Shown piece after piece: positions 1-13,330 of a DNA stretch of 64,000 nt (position 1 is the stretch's first letter; the number at the start of each line of letters is the position of its first letter). The translations under genes and the position numbers were made by a program. The DNA is taken from contig CM028900.1 in NCBI GenBank assembly GCA_016801885.1, positions 6,107,501 to 6,171,500 on the forward strand, read 5' to 3'. The DNA comes from Toxotes chatareus (Eukaryota > Chordata > Actinopteri > Toxotidae). The notes beneath the pieces were generated by a model. That model was not told the DNA's origin. It was given only the letters and a program-made list of their open reading frames with translations, and searched no databases.

Positions 1-2760
1 TGTGTTATTCCCGTGACAATGTGTGTTGAACAGGATCACCCAGTAATCTTTCACTCACTGAGTAACAACAGAGGTGATCACGGTGATGAGGAAACAGTCG
101 GGGCTGTAACTAGTTTTGCCCAATCACTGAATTGAAAGCTCCTTTCAGACATGGAAATTTTTAACATCGCTGCTGATGCCTCTGAGGTTTTCAAGCATAG
201 CTCTCTGTTATGTAAAAGGCTCCACTATGGCTTTACTCGCACATGACAGGACCAGGATGGACACTGCTACAAATGCATTGTGTCTCTGAGCAACGATGAG
301 CTGTTATAAAAAGGAAGGAACAGTTCTCAGTTTGCTCACAGGTTTCATCACGGATGGATTTACAAACTTACTCTGCGGTTCTCTTGGCTTTTCTCTTTGG
401 TTTATCTGAAATTCGCTTTTGCTGCAGCTATTTTGTATCATTTCCCATTTTAAATACGAGAACAATTTTCAGACACACGGTGCATCATAAACAAATGTTA
501 ATACCAGGCATTGTTTTCCCCTTTTCAACAAGTCTACATAAAGTTGGTTATGTATCGAGTGATCTCTTTTTCATTGGTCCAGGTGTGTTGATGGTAAACT
601 GTCCAAAATCACAGTGAGGCTTTGTCCTATGACCTCAGGACCTCTGATTCAAATAACACCATGCACTCAAAGTAAAAACATCAGAAATACAGAAAAAAAA
701 AAAAATTAGTCACCCTGCAGTCTTTACATGCTTCCATGGAGGGGTGTGTGTGTGAGAAAGAGAGAGAAAGAAAGTATGTGTTACCAGAACATGTCCTCCA
801 TTGTTTCCAGGTTGCCTGGACAGACTGACTCCCAGCCACTGGTGATCACTCTCTGCTTCACATGTCTTCCCACAGTTCAGCACGTCTGTAAACACAAACG
901 CACACAGAAATGAATTCCACTGTTTACACCGTTTCACACATGCAGCCTTCCCAGGTAATGCAGGGGTGCTTTACTGTTAAAGGCCACAGCTGACGTGCTG
1001 ATAGTGGGCAGATTACACGGCAGACAGTTGAGTCCCTGTGGATATATCTCACAAGCAAGAGAAGACTTTTTTTTGCCCAAGATGTGAAAATACCAACATG
1101 TGAAAATAGAGGTGGGCAGTGCAGCATGACAACTGGATGACCCTGCATTTTTTTTTTTTGGTTCCTTTCAAATGGGTGATGGTGAGGAGGCAGCGTTTTT
1201 TTTTCCAAGCAGGACTAAAGTCAGTCTGAATGAGACTTTAGTCTTTCAAATGTTGAGTGAGAAAAAGAAACACAGACAGAGAGAAACACACCGGCATGCA
1301 TGGGGTGGCATTGCCGGGACTCAGCTGAGACGTTGCAGCGGTAAACAGCTCCTGGAGATCGAACTGACGGATTGAAGGATGAGTTGGCTTCTGGAGCTCC
1401 AACTACCAACCTGAGAGCCAGAGAGAGACAGAGGGAGAGAGTGAGACAGGATGTGTGTGTTCAGTATCTGAAAGGCATCTGTGTGTCAAGAATCAATGTG
1501 CTTCTGTCACTGGGTAATTTGCATGCAAGCACACACAGTACTTCTGGTGATGGCAGCTAATGAAGCATATGATAATTAAATGAATCAGAATTTACTGATC
1601 TTAAAAGCTCAAAAACAAATGAACAGAGGATCAATTACAGATCAATATCAGATGCAGAGTATAGATTCAGACCATTTGTGAGATCTGTGGCGATGAAGCA
1701 GGACTGAGTATCCAAACATGGAGGAGGGGGGACCGCTGAACTCCAGACTATGGTCCTGATCCAGATTGTAACCTGCTGCAGGACGGACCAGCACCAGGAC
1801 CTGGACCAGAACCTGAACCAGGACCAGGACTAGACTGCAGCGCACACACACTCTGACCGCTGAGGGATACATGATGGAGGATGAACTGCAGGACACCAGA
1901 GAATCCAGTCAACAATCAAGACTTTAAATCCAGAAAAGTAACAAGAATCATCAGCTGCTGTTTCCATCTCTATCTTTACAAACTCATGGTGACTGTACAA
2001 ATTCTGTTCAAACCCACACAACTTTATTTAAAGTTATAGTGGATATCCTGCAATTTACAAATATATGGATGATGAATAATAATAAAGCTTACAAATACAC
2101 CAAAAAAGGATGTATTTGAGCGAGATGTATATAAAATGAACGACAAAACATCTAGTACTTTGAATGTATGCTGTGGTAAATTACAATGAGCATTTTTCAC
2201 ACTTCAATGGTATTTTATAGACCATAGAAATTTTAAAGGACTATTTGAATATTTTGAACGCGATCTCTCTGACTTAACTTTCAAGAGTTAGATGTGAAGA
2301 CTGATACCATGCTCACATCTGTGTTTTAATATGAAGCTGCCACCAGCAGCCAGTTAGCTTAGCTAAAGGGGAAAACAGCTAGCCTGGGTCTGTACAAAGA
2401 TCACACCCTCAAAATGTTAAACTAATATTTTAACTCATTAAGTTTTTGTTATCAAACACTTTATTCTCATTTGTTTCTGATTCTTAGAAGCACTTTGGTT
2501 TAGAAAACTTTAATACAAAGTCAGTTATTATTATTGCCCAAAAGTGGAAATCAGAATTCAGGGATAAAGGCTCATCATAGTGGTGTGAACGAGCTGTTAA
2601 CCAATAATTCGTCATTATATTAATCACTTTTATTTGAACATTAAACCACTCTGTCAGACGAAACACATTATTTAAAAAATAGCTAATCTAATTCTTAACC
2701 TGTAGACTAATTCATCTACAGTTTAAACCAGACTTACTTACTAAATATCTCAAACTCTGA
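1..2760. other. Intergenic or intronic DNA, no gene recognised
   Basis: AT-rich sequence with short open frames but no recognisable protein or paired splice sites. Apart from the minisatellite at 1781-1830, nothing stands out. Confidence 0.6.
1781..1830. repeat. Short minisatellite, GGACCA/GGACCAGAACC units
   Basis: Repeats of ACCAGGACC/ACCAGAACC over about 50 bases. Its minus-strand reading gives a Leu/Val run, which is a repeat artefact. Confidence 0.75.
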
Positions 2761-3002
2761 CACAACTAATCATTATCTTTACTTTATTGATTAATCTTGT
2801 TCAGTCCATGAAAACTGAGGGTAACATCTTCAAAAATCTCGATATATTACAAAGAAAAGCTGCAAATCTTGTCTTTCGAGAGGCTGAAGTCTGGAAATGG
2901 CTATTTTTTTTATTTTTATTTTTTTTTACTATTTTTGCCTGAAAAACTATAGAACTTATTGATTTACTATCAAAATAGTGACTCACTAATGTTTCAGCTC
3001 TA
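2761..3002. repeat. Decayed inverted-end interspersed repeat (AACTAATCATTA...GCAGCTCTA type)
   Basis: AACTAATCATTATC and TTGATTAATC at the left, ATCAAAATAGTGACTCACTA and TTTCAGCTCTA at the right, with GAAGTCTGGAAAT inside, match a repeat I know from many fish genomes that begins and ends near 'AGAGCTGCAACTAATCATTA'. It is heavily diverged. Related fragments lie at 31302-31380 (in an rpl8 intron) and 33313-33440. Confidence 0.5.
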
Positions 3003-3748
3003 CTTTGATGAGAAATTAGATTCAGTTAGAGCAACTCTGACAATAAATTTTGCCCAAGGTTCCCATACTTTTAGGTATGGCACAACATTTTTAATTCATA
3101 AAATTCTAATAGCATGAGTTGTACTGGAAATTTATTCTGTCGGACTAAGAATTACTCTCATTGTCATCAGTTTATCTATATATTTAATTTGATTAATCGA
3201 TTGTTCTGTCTTTAAAATGTCTGCAATAAGACCAAACGTCAAACCCACAGAACAGAAAAAGGACTAAGAATAGGAAGATGTTCGTTTCATGATTTTATGA
3301 CAGAAAACACTTCATTCACTAACTTATGAACCGATTAACGGTCATCGCTTGGGCTCTGACAAACGGGGGAGTTTACTGTACCGTTCAAACCGCAGATATC
3401 CCGGGTCAGACTGTGGCTCCGGTCGGTACCGGGCAGACAGAATCAAAAGAGCCGCAGCTTGTTTCAGGGGTGTCCGTTAAATCCTCCTTGGTGTCGGTGT
3501 CACTCGGTCGTGAAACCTCCTGTTGCTCCTCCCTGGTCCTTTTGCTGTCTAACGCCTGGACCGGCTCTCCCAGAGCTCGAGCAAGAATCGCACGAGGCTC
3601 CGGGATTGTCTCACAGGGACAAAAGTGATGACTCAAAAAAAGGGGGGGAAAAAGGTTATAACCTTTAAAACAGTAAAAACTAAACTTCATCTGAGTTTCA
3701 GATGAAGTCAGAGAAACTGAAAAGTGAGCGCGCGGAGACCCTCCCTCC

Positions 3749-3751
<3 letters not shown>

Positions 3752-3794
<43 letters not shown>
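3752..3794. repeat. (TG)n microsatellite
   Basis: About 21 units inside the CpG-rich island. Confidence 0.95.
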
Positions 3795-3796
<2 letters not shown>

Positions 3797-3857
3797 AACG
3801 GTGTTTCCTTTCCACCCTCCAAACGTCCGCTTAGCGCCTGTGCGTGCACGCGGCTCC

Positions 3858-3880
3858 GTGTGTGTGTGTGTGTGTGTGTG
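3858..3880. repeat. (GT)n microsatellite
   Basis: About 11 units, 64 bases after the previous one. Confidence 0.95.
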
Positions 3881-3986
3881 TTCGTTGGGGTGTTTCCTCC
3901 TCAGTTATCACCGCAGTGTGAATGGAGTCTGTGGGGGTAATCTGATTTTACTGTCTGAACGCTGAAACGCACAAACACAAACAACT

Positions 3987-4796
3987 ACACTCGCTGAGCG
4001 CTTCATTAGGAACACCATCGTAACACCGGATAGTTTCCCTCTTTGTTTGTAAAAACAACCTCTGGTTTTCGTGACATGGACTTCACGGGATGTTGCAAAC
4101 TTTCCTTTGAGGTACTGCTCCATGCTGACATGACTGCATCATTTAATTTCCGCAGATTTGCCCCCTGCACATTCATGCTGCCGCTCAGGTTCACTGAATT
4201 CACTGTCATGGCCATGAAACCAGGTTGACACCACTTTTGCTTTGTGACATGGAGCAATATCACACTGGGAGTTGCCAGTAGAAGATGGTAAAATGCGGCC
4301 ATAAAGGGATGCACATGGTCAGCAGCAATACTCGGACAGGCCGTGGCATTCAAACCGTGACTGATTGGTATTAAGGCCAAAAGTGTGTTGAGAAAACATT
4401 CCCTTCACCATTACACCACCAGCAGCAGCAGCATGAACTGTTGACACAAGGCAGGTTGGGTCCATGGATTCATGCAGCTGAGGCCAAATTCTGACCCTAC
4501 CATCTGTGAGCCTCAGCAGAAATCCAGATTCATCAGACCAGACTAAGATTTTCCAGTCCTGCTGTAGTGAGCTCGTGCTCACTGCAACTTCAGATTTATG
4601 TTCTTGGCTGACAGGAGTGGAACCTGAGATGATCTGCTGCCCAAGATTGGAGATGCTGTATATTCTGAGATGCCTTTCTGTTCACCACAGAGCGGTTATC
4701 TGAGTTTCTGTGGCCTTTCTGGAAGCTCTAACCAGTCTGACCATTCTCCTCTGACCTCTGTCATCAACATGTGTCTATCTGCAGAACTTTAGCAGG
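3987..4796 (-). mobile_element. Decayed Tc1/mariner-like transposon, copy 1
   Basis: The left end reads CACTCGCTGAGCGCTTCATT, a variant of the teleost 'ACTCACTGAGCACTTTATTAGG' terminus. Minus-strand frames encode transposase fragments: VWSDESGFLLRLTDGRVRIW with the DDE-domain WSDES motif, then ESMDPTCLVSTVHAAAAGG and ADHVHPFM. Frames are shifted and interrupted and the middle is deleted. The helix-turn-helix end and the right terminal repeat are missing. A pseudogene remnant, not mobile. Confidence 0.85.
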
Positions 4797-4819
4797 GGCC
4801 AAAATTGAAGTGGTATACA

Positions 4820-5022
4820 CATTAATGAATCAATAATATAATCCAAAAGTATAATTCTGAAATGGGTCATTCTGAACAATGTACTTTCACTTTTAGTATT
4901 TTAATTATATTTTGATGCTAATATTTTTGGGGCTTTAGCGGGATTTTGAATGCCGTATTTCTACATTGTGGTATTGCTAATTTTACTTAAGTAAAAGATC
5001 TGAGGTGTTCTGCCATCACTGC
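4820..5022 (+). repeat. Teleost 'AGTAAAAGTACTT' interspersed repeat, copy A
   Basis: Carries ATTCTGAAATGGGTCATTCT, TATTTTGATGCTAATA, TTTTGAATGC, ACATTGTGGTATTG and TTTACTTAAGTAAAAGATCT followed by GAGGTGTTCTGCCATCACT. The order matches a repeat abundant in percomorph introns. It directly abuts the Tc1 remnant at 3987-4796. Confidence 0.6.
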
Positions 5023-8000
5023 TGGGCCATAACTGAAAAAAAGGCCATGAGCTGACACTAAGTGTCCTTTAACTGTGCTTAAATTTTATAGTTACTGAAG
5101 TTTAGATGTATAATTCCAGTACTGGAGGGTGACCACAGTGTAACGTCATAGCCGTCATGTGGTCTGTAATCCTGCTCAGCTGCAGTCACACTTGTGACAG
5201 GGTAAAGCATAATTAAGGCTGTGTTCAGACCAACATTAGCATTGCATAAAACAGCAAGGCACCTGATGGAGAGGGCCAGAAGGAAAAAAAAACAAACAAA
5301 AAACAGCTGTGATCCAGCAAAATCTTTGAATCTGTAAGCGAGAGTTCAGACTGAAAACAGGATTGTGTTACTGAAAGACAAAGACAATGTCTGAAATCCC
5401 TCTCTCATTCCTTCAGTCCCTGCTCTGTAGTGATAGACTCTAATCAATCATTGTCATTTTGCATTATTACTGAAAGGTGTCTTTTCAACTTTTCAATTCA
5501 CTCATAATTTCTGAAGTGACTACATAGAGCTTACATTTCACACACTTTCTTGCAAAAGAACTCTTGATCTCAGAGAGACTGCCTGATCAGATAAAGGTTT
5601 AGCTAAAGGCACCTCTGTATCTACAGCGTACACAGCCTCACGCAGACACCAGCATGCCGATTGTTAGCTTTGTTATTTTGTCTGTTGGTTACCATGGCAA
5701 CAAAAAAAACTCCCCCAAAAAAGCTCAGCAGTCAGAGGAGATGAGACACAATTATAGAATGAATATTAATCGGTCACTCAACTGACTCACCCAGCTGTTC
5801 CCTGGAAATATTCAGTAAAATAAATTGTGCTGAAGAACTACTTTGCATGATTCAAACTTTTAATCCAGTGGACTAAACAATGACTTTGTAAGTAGTGTGA
5901 ACTATGAAGTGATGCACAGCTGGTGTTAACTGTGTTTAGCGGAACTTCAGGGGAAGAATATTTCTCCTTAAAGAGTCACTGAAGAACACAGGCTGGCCTG
6001 TGATTTCTTCCAGACCCTCAACCAGCTATCAGCAAATAAATCAGAGGGACACAAAGAAACGAAAAGAGACAGAAGATTTCTTGTGAAATTTCTACACTCT
6101 TGAAAGCACCATTTTAAACATAAAGGAACATAGCAAACTTTCATCAACTTAAAAGTCTGGCCTTGTTTGGCAAAGAAAATACTTAATATCTGAGATCTCT
6201 ACTTGTCACAGTGTAACTACCACATCAGCTTTCAGCCTGATTTTATCCAAACTGATAAAAATAGTTCCAGACAGAAAGACAGCCGAGGAGCAGACATACT
6301 GTTTGGGTAAATGTCGGACAGGAACTCTGCGCTACACATTCACATACACATACACATTCATTGGGTGTTTGTTGGTATTTCCTGTTACTGACCCTTCAGT
6401 TATTATGCTGGAATCTGAGTAGCTTCTGTTCCCACCCTCCCACACATTTGAAGGGTCTTACATTGTTTAAAAAAAAAAAAAAAAAAAAAAGCAGAGTTTC
6501 CTACTTTGAGTCAGTTATTGTCTGATATCAGAGCACCTGGTAATGCATTTTGTCTTTGCTTTTATGTCCTCTGACGAGACAAACGAAGACAAGCTGTTTA
6601 TGAAATCATTTTTGACAGTCACATTAACTGCTAATGGAGCCTGAAGCCTCAGTTCTGTTGCTATCTTTACCTGCTATTTAATACAGTGTATGTTAAGCAG
6701 TGATTTAGTAACTGTGAATTACCTTTTGACCAAACCTATGAGTCTAACAGATGACTGCCAGCCAATCAGAGACGAGACATACTGTGGGCAGTGTTACTTT
6801 AGCCAATGAAAACTGTGAAAAACATTATGAACATGATGAAAAAAAGTAACTGACAAAACAAAACTGGATTTAAAAAAAGAACTATGAAATTTATTTTTTA
6901 TTTTTATCAACAGTGAATCAGCAACATTTTCATCAATAACAAAATTAAATGAGGTGCTAGGTCATCTGAAGCATCAACAACTATTTTGTTTAGAAGGAGA
7001 CATTTACTTTCTTGTGTGTTTGGCAAATGAAAATCTATCTCTGGTACTGTTAGTCGGGTTACTGAAGTGTAAACTTACTCAAATCCAATAAAAAAAGAAA
7101 TTCCTGCTGTGGGACAGAGCCGTTAATGTTAGCCTAATCCCAGACGCAGTGAGGAAACAGAGTGGATCTACAAGTCATGAGCTTTTCAAAGCAACCTGTA
7201 ACCCCACAAGTTAATGTAGTTAGTTAATAACGTACATGGTTAATGATGTGCTCCTTGGCTTTGAAAGTAAAACTCAGATACAACTATTGTGCGTAATGTG
7301 TTTAGCTGGGCACAATAGTGATTGCAGCTTATATTAGAAAAGGCAAATAACTCAATTTATCCATTCTATACACTTCTGTTCATGTGTTTTTGATTAGAAA
7401 AGGCAAGAAATATTAGACACAACCCACCAAACTGTTTATAGACCAAGTATTTCTCTGTCTTACCACATGTACGCTGTTTCAATGTGGAGAATTTGAAGCT
7501 TCACAGACCTGCCGTGCCGAGTTATGGTTGCTAAGCTATGATTGGATAATTGAAGCTTGGGGGGGAGGTTTTTGTGAATGTCAGTTACTGTTGGCCCGGT
7601 TAACAAGATGCTTTTAAGAGGTGCCATCACATGATTGGTGCAGTTGTGGCAATGAGAACATGTTAGTTGTTTAACCAAGCTGAGACTCAGCAGACTGTCT
7701 GTCCCAGTCCTGTCCAGGGGATGGATGTGATGGACTGGTCTGCTTTCTACTGGCCAAAAGACTACAATGTAACCTACAACTTAATATTTCGGGAGGATAA
7801 TGAAGCATATTCTTTTACTTCCACTCGACACTGGCATTTTATGTTAGTGCACCCATCCCTTCTTTTGGCCTGAAAGATGTTCAACACACATTACTCAAAA
7901 TACACGAAACATTCAGAGGTATATACCAAAAGAAAATAACGCTCGAGCCTCCTGGCACTGCTGCCATTGACGTGTTCCTGCTCCCACTAATAGCATCCCT

Positions 8001-8079
8001 CAAGCTGTGGGATGGTTCCACTGAGGTCACTGTGACTCTCCACTCAGCCAGCAATGAGACGACAGAAGATGAACAGTTA

Positions 8080-8106
8080 CAGTCTCACTCACTTTTAGTG
8101 AGACTG
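8080..8106. repeat. Perfect 10-bp inverted repeat, 7-nt loop
   Basis: CAGTCTCACT at 8080-8089 and AGTGAGACTG at 8097-8106. Probably chance or a weak structure. Confidence 0.7.
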
Positions 8107-11100
8107 CTGCCAGGACAGAGGCCAGTAAGACCAGTTAAAACAGAACAACCAGTGCAAGCAACTGGCTTCTCTCTCACATACATAGAAAGCAGCAGTCATC
8201 ATGTGCTAATTGTATATGGGTGTTTTGTTTCTACGTCTGAATTTGCTGAAGCAAACAGCTCTGACACTTCCTCTGTTCTCTTTCATTTCCCTCTGATTCC
8301 TCACAGTCCAGAGAATACGCTCTGCTTCCTCCCTGAAAGAGCTTTCCAAAAATGATGATGTGAGACTCCCAGTAAGGGTGGGGCGCTGTGTGGCCACAAA
8401 GTTGAGGAGACAATTTTCATCTGTTGTAACTTACTCTGTCATAGCTAATTGTAAATGTCAGTATCGTCCATGACACGGCTGCCATCACTAACCTGCGTGT
8501 ATGCTGAATTTGTTTGACAATGTCATGGTCATAAAATAATCTGAGCTGCCTGTGTCGGGATGAACAGAATAATAGAAAGAGCTGTCGGTATATCACAATA
8601 CAATTCAGCAGTAACACAAAATGCAGCCTCTAAAATAACCACACAGTTGAATCAACACCTCTCAAAAACTGTTAGAAGAAAAACATTAATGCAAAACCGA
8701 AGTGAAACCAGAACTTCCAGGTTTTGTTCCTGAGGTGAGCAGATTTACAGCTCTGACCAGCTTCGTGGCTCATGGGTATTGTGGAATTCAGACCTGGCCA
8801 CCATGCCAAAAATGAAATACAAAACATGATTTGTCACCAACAAAGCTGCAATAATTAAAACTGGTGGTTACAAGATAAACGCAAAAGGTCATTATATTAT
8901 CCTGGGGAGTCCTGTGCATCTGTGTTGAATAATATTAAAGATATTGTTTAAATAAAAACTGAAATGGGGACATAGAATGGGGAAAAACACAACAAGAACC
9001 AGCTGCCACCTCCAACTTCACAACTCTATACCTTCCTGAAGTTTGGATTTATTACCAGGCAGTTTTAATAAACTGGATTACTTTTAGCTTTGTGTACCTA
9101 GATTAGTTTTCTTTAGCGCATATGTTACTTCAGTGGTGTTGAGATATTGAGTTTATTTTATCCGTTTAGTTTTTTTTGTTTTTTTTTGTCTTTGGAGTTT
9201 ATTTTAGTTTAGTTGTTTAGTTGTTTACTTTGGTTTAGTTGTCTAATTCAGGTTTTTTTTTTTTTCCAGTTTAGACCTTTAATTTATGTTTAGGGTAATT
9301 TAGTATATGTTAAGTTCAGTCTAGATGAGTTTAGTGTTGGTTAGTTTGGAAGTTCCTGGGGTATTCCACTCATAACTGCTTATAACTGTAAAACAAAATC
9401 AAATCAAAAATAAAAAATACACGAGTTCAATAAAAACATTTTTTTCATTATTACAAAACAAATAAATTTCAACCATGAACAAAAACACAAACAGCAGGTC
9501 TGTAGCTGTTTGTCTTCTCTGCTGATGGAACCCCAAATGAAAATAAACACATTCACAGATTAAAGAGTGTGTGTGTGTGTTATCTGTGGCATGCTAATAG
9601 ACTGGAGATCCCTGCTGTGTTCACCTCAATTGATCACACATCAGTCTGATCAGATACAGATACAGGGCTTTGATCTCAGAGTGTGTGTGTATGAGTGTGT
9701 GTGAGGAGGAGTAGGCTGCATAGGGTCAAGAGGAGACAGGGAGGAGGTGGGCAGGGCTGCTGACATTACCGAAAATGGAAGGAAATGACTGTTTATTTCA
9801 CTGCATACACGCACACACACATAATAATCTACTGACCACATCTGATACAAGCACACACTTCACAGTTTTCGCACCTCTCTCACCATCTGCCACCATCACT
9901 GAAACTGTGCTGAAAAAAATTTGTTTCTGATTGGCTGGTTAGCAATCATCAAAGGCCCATTCACTCAGGAAGTGGTGTCGCAAACTTTGTGGGTCTACAA
10001 GCTAGATGACACGGTGAGGACACGCACAGCAAGTTGGTGAACTACATGGTCGCTAACGGGACAATATGTTCACACAGTTTATTCAAGATGTGCATTTTAA
10101 CCACTGACTCCTGTCCAATAAGTCTCAAATGTCTCATTCAACATTTTGCCCCCCCCCCAGATCTCAGCTATTAACTCAGTGAGCATAGTGTTGTTATTAA
10201 GGATAGAAATGATGAACAATACTATGACAGTAATCAATCAAGTTTTTCTAAACTGGAATTAAGTCCAAATTCAAATCCCACGCTTTATTTATGTATTATG
10301 TCACTTCACAATTATAACACAGGACTCACCTGGATAATGTAACGATCTTACAGGTTTACGTTAGGGCCACTAGTTTTACCTAACTCATTTTCATCACTTA
10401 AACAGTCAACACTCAACAGTGTAACCTTGAGGAGAAAACAGAAATTTAAGCTCTGTGACTGCATGTTTCTCACCACAATGCAACGTGGGAATCGTAGTTA
10501 AGTTCTCCCTTGAAGGAGAATCTTGAACCTTCGACTTCGAAAACAAACCAGATATTTTTTTTAACACACTGTTGATCTTTTGACCTGATGATTCAACCAA
10601 GAGAGATTCATTCAGAGAGCACCACATTATTCCCACATCTCACACTGCCAAACTCTATTGTTCTCAGTTTTACCTGCGTACGTCCAAATGGATGCTGAAG
10701 TCGTTTCCTAGCAGTGTTGGTAAACAGACGCACTTTGCTACGGATCATAGAAAATGGTCTGAGTTTAAACACGAACAGCTCTGTGAAGCTCTGTGTGTTT
10801 ACAGCCATATATGGACATGTTCCTGTGGCTGAGGTCATTAAGTTAGCCACGACATCTCTCTCTCACACACACACACAAGCATGCACACACAGATGGATGT
10901 AGGTCAGTAATATAAACTGTAAAGCACAGAGGACTGTAAATATTTTAGCAGTGATGTATGCGCAGTGACACACACACGCGCGCTCTCTCTCACAGACTCA
11001 CAGATCCCCTGGGGGTCTGAGGGGAGGGTAGGGGTGTCTGAACAGCTTGTGACGTCTCCAGGCCATGATAACGTCTACTAATTGGTTCCATCAGGCCTCT

Positions 11101-11125
11101 GTGTGTGTGTGTGTGTGTGTGTGTG
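11101..11125. repeat. (GT)n microsatellite
   Basis: About 12 units. Confidence 0.95.
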
Positions 11126-11606
11126 CTCTCTTTTGTCATTGCTTGCATTGCATTCATTGTCATTACTTGATCTACCTCACAGTCAGTCACAGTTAACACA
11201 CCTCTTTCAACAACATGAAATATGCAAAAAGGAAAGCTACCACAGTTCTGAAGAAGAGGAAAAAACAGGAAGCAAACACAAGAAAAACAACAACAACGTG
11301 CAGCTGTAGTATCAGAGTGCAGTCAGTTTGTACATGTCCATGGAGGAGTGTGTGCATGGACAGGAAGAAAAGAGCACTTCACACTGAAGGTGGAAGGATG
11401 AGAGTCTGAGAGCACGTCCTGTCATTTACACATGGTTTCATACCAATTCACACCGAGACACGTGTGAACAACTCTGACAGAACTGCAGCGTGACCTGTGT
11501 CACAGGGGAGCTCACCAGCACCCTAGTGACATCAACTTGTGACAGATTTAAAAGAGATCATAAAGGGGGCAAAACACCAAATACCACCCTTGGGTTTAGC
11601 TCCAGG

Positions 11607-11862
11607 TAGTGGAGAAGAACTAAAATCATTAAAAGTAGCAACATGAAAGTGTGGAAATACTAAGTGAGTTTACTTTCATTAGCATCAAAATTGACTTAAA
11701 GTACCAAAATTAATGTTGCACACGGCAAAGGTGGGAATAATTTACACCAAATATACTGCAGGGTAGCTGAATCTATGATCATGCATCATAATTTGTTTTA
11801 ACAGTATAAATCTGAAAAGCAACTATAGCCGTCACAGAAATGTAGTGGAGTAAAAAAGTAAA
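11607..11862 (-). repeat. Same repeat family, copy B (opposite orientation)
   Basis: TTAGCATCAAAAT, AAAGTACCAAAA, ATGCATCATAATTTGTT, AAAAGCAACTATAGCCGTCA and AATGTAGTGGAGTAAAAAAG occur in the order expected for the reverse orientation of copy A. Confidence 0.6.
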
Positions 11863-12661
11863 GGATGTGTTGTCAACACTCTGAAATTTGCAAGCTCCTA
11901 AAAGTCTTTACTGATGCAACGTTTGGACCTGGAAAATCTTTGTCAGCCAAATATCAGATACTGACAAAACTGAAAGCTCCACCTACAACTAGGAGCTTGC
12001 ATGATACAAAACAACACCCATATCAACTTTCTGTTTGGAGAGAAAACACCAAATGTCCTACAGAGAGGACTGAAGTTCATGAAGGACATGATTTGTACAC
12101 AATTTGTAGTAATTTTTACTTTTTTTTCCTCCCAATATATTTTTTGGCCGTGCAGCTCAAAATATATGACTGTAGAGATTGTAACGTGTGCCTATGCAGC
12201 AGTTTAACTCCATAGCCATGGCAGAGTATATCAGGGTCTTTAGAGGGACAAGGGCCGCAGTGTGTGTGAGAGGAGTGGATGTTATACAGACTGGGTGGAA
12301 ACATGGAGGAAAAAAAAGCCAAAAATAGACAGAATAAAAATATCTGGTCCTCAGCAGGCAGGGGAACTGAAGAAGATGAGAAGACAAACAATCCAACAGC
12401 AAAAGGAGCTGCTTTAGACTGTGTGCTGTAACCTGAATAATTGAGAACAGTCACAGATGAAATGAACATCTTCTGTTGTTACCGACACAAAACTGAAAAA
12501 CTGAAAAAGTATGATCACAGAACGACGCAGGAGCCCCAACTGTGAAACTCAGCATAAATAAACTCGGTCCAGTGAACAGGGCCAGAGTTCAAATCATCAG
12601 TCTGTCTTATTTTCAATACAACGATAATTAATCACAAGATCAGAAGAATTAGACTGTTTAC

Positions 12662-12685
12662 TGTGTGTGTGTGTGTGTGTGTGTG
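12662..12685. repeat. (TG)n microsatellite
   Basis: 12 units; a (AC)n tract follows at 12801-12821. Confidence 0.95.
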
Positions 12686-12800
12686 CCATATGTTGAAATC
12701 AGTAATGAGCTACAGGCCTGCGGCAGTTATACTGTGTGTCTGTGTGTGTTGTCCCACAGGCAACACAAGCTGTTACTGAATAAGATGCCTTTGGACACGG

Positions 12801-12821
12801 ACACACACACACACACACACA
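12801..12821. repeat. (AC)n microsatellite
   Basis: About 10 units. Confidence 0.95.
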
Positions 12822-13184
12822 GAGGAAATGACTACACATAGTGACTCAGACTCTTTGACAGCTCTCAGTCTTTTCTGAACACAAAGTCTTACATTCATGT
12901 CTTGAAAAAAAATGGGAAAGAAAATTTGGTTATGTGACTTTACTTTGCCCAGTCACTGCACGTACAGTCTGTGTTTAAGGCGAGCCATGAGCTTGCTGAA
13001 GTTTTAGAAAGAGAATAGTCCATCCTGCACCGAGAGAAACATCTTAGTTTTTTCAAACATGACGACTTTTCAAATTATAGCTTTATACAAGCATGACAGG
13101 ACATTTATAGAAATCCCCACATGCTTGCATGATTTTTTTTTTTTTTCAACAAATCACTGCTGAAAAGTTCCATCAGTTTGATGA

Positions 13185-13330
13185 TTTGACAACGCCATGG
13201 TTAAGGTTTGGCCACGAAACCATCTTGGTTAGGTTTAGGGAAAGATCATGGTCGTGGTTAAAATAAGTAGTTTCAATGGTTACAATAATAACCACTTGGT
13301 TAACGTTAGGGAAAGATTGCGGTTAAAAGA
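13185..13330. repeat. GGTTAGGTTTAGGGAAAGATCATGG-type dispersed repeat
   Basis: Two degenerate units, GGTTAGGTTTAGGGAAAGAT at about 13229 and GGTTAACGTTAGGGAAAGAT at about 13297, each followed by a (G)CGGTTAAAA-like stretch. The wording is familiar from fish intergenic DNA. Not telomeric. Confidence 0.45.

Larger units (their letters stand above)
3330..3900. promoter_or_regulatory. CpG-rich island, possible unmapped promoter or exon
   Basis: CpG density jumps here compared with the AT-rich surroundings (about 25 CpG between 3330 and 3620, and again at 3728-3860). A minus-strand open frame across 3406-3613 reads through charged, Ser/Thr-rich sequence (CETIPEPRAILARALG and onwards) that looks less random than its neighbours, but I recognise no family and see no clear splice pair. 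The frame continues into a (CA)n repeat upstream, so its start is not real. Confidence 0.35.
5023..11606. other. Intergenic or intronic DNA, no gene recognised
   Basis: Contains an A20 run near 6471-6490, a T/TTTAG-rich block at 9140-9350, a short (GT)n at about 9567-9580 and a C10 run near 10149. The longest open frame (7972-8355, plus) has no recognisable domain. Confidence 0.55.

Noticed and set aside
1648..1896. Leu/Val-rich minus-strand 'membrane' peptide
   Set aside because: Produced by the GGACCA minisatellite; no conserved context.
3406..3849. 147-codon minus-strand frame as a whole gene
   Set aside because: Its upstream half is a translated (CA)n repeat (Thr-His run); only the 3406-3613 part is kept, as a weak candidate.
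7972..8355. 127-codon plus-strand open frame
   Set aside because: No recognisable domain, signal peptide or splice context; such lengths occur by chance in this composition.
13229..13316. TTAGGG-like words as an internal telomere repeat
   Set aside because: The units are not in tandem and carry other conserved words; they belong to a dispersed repeat.
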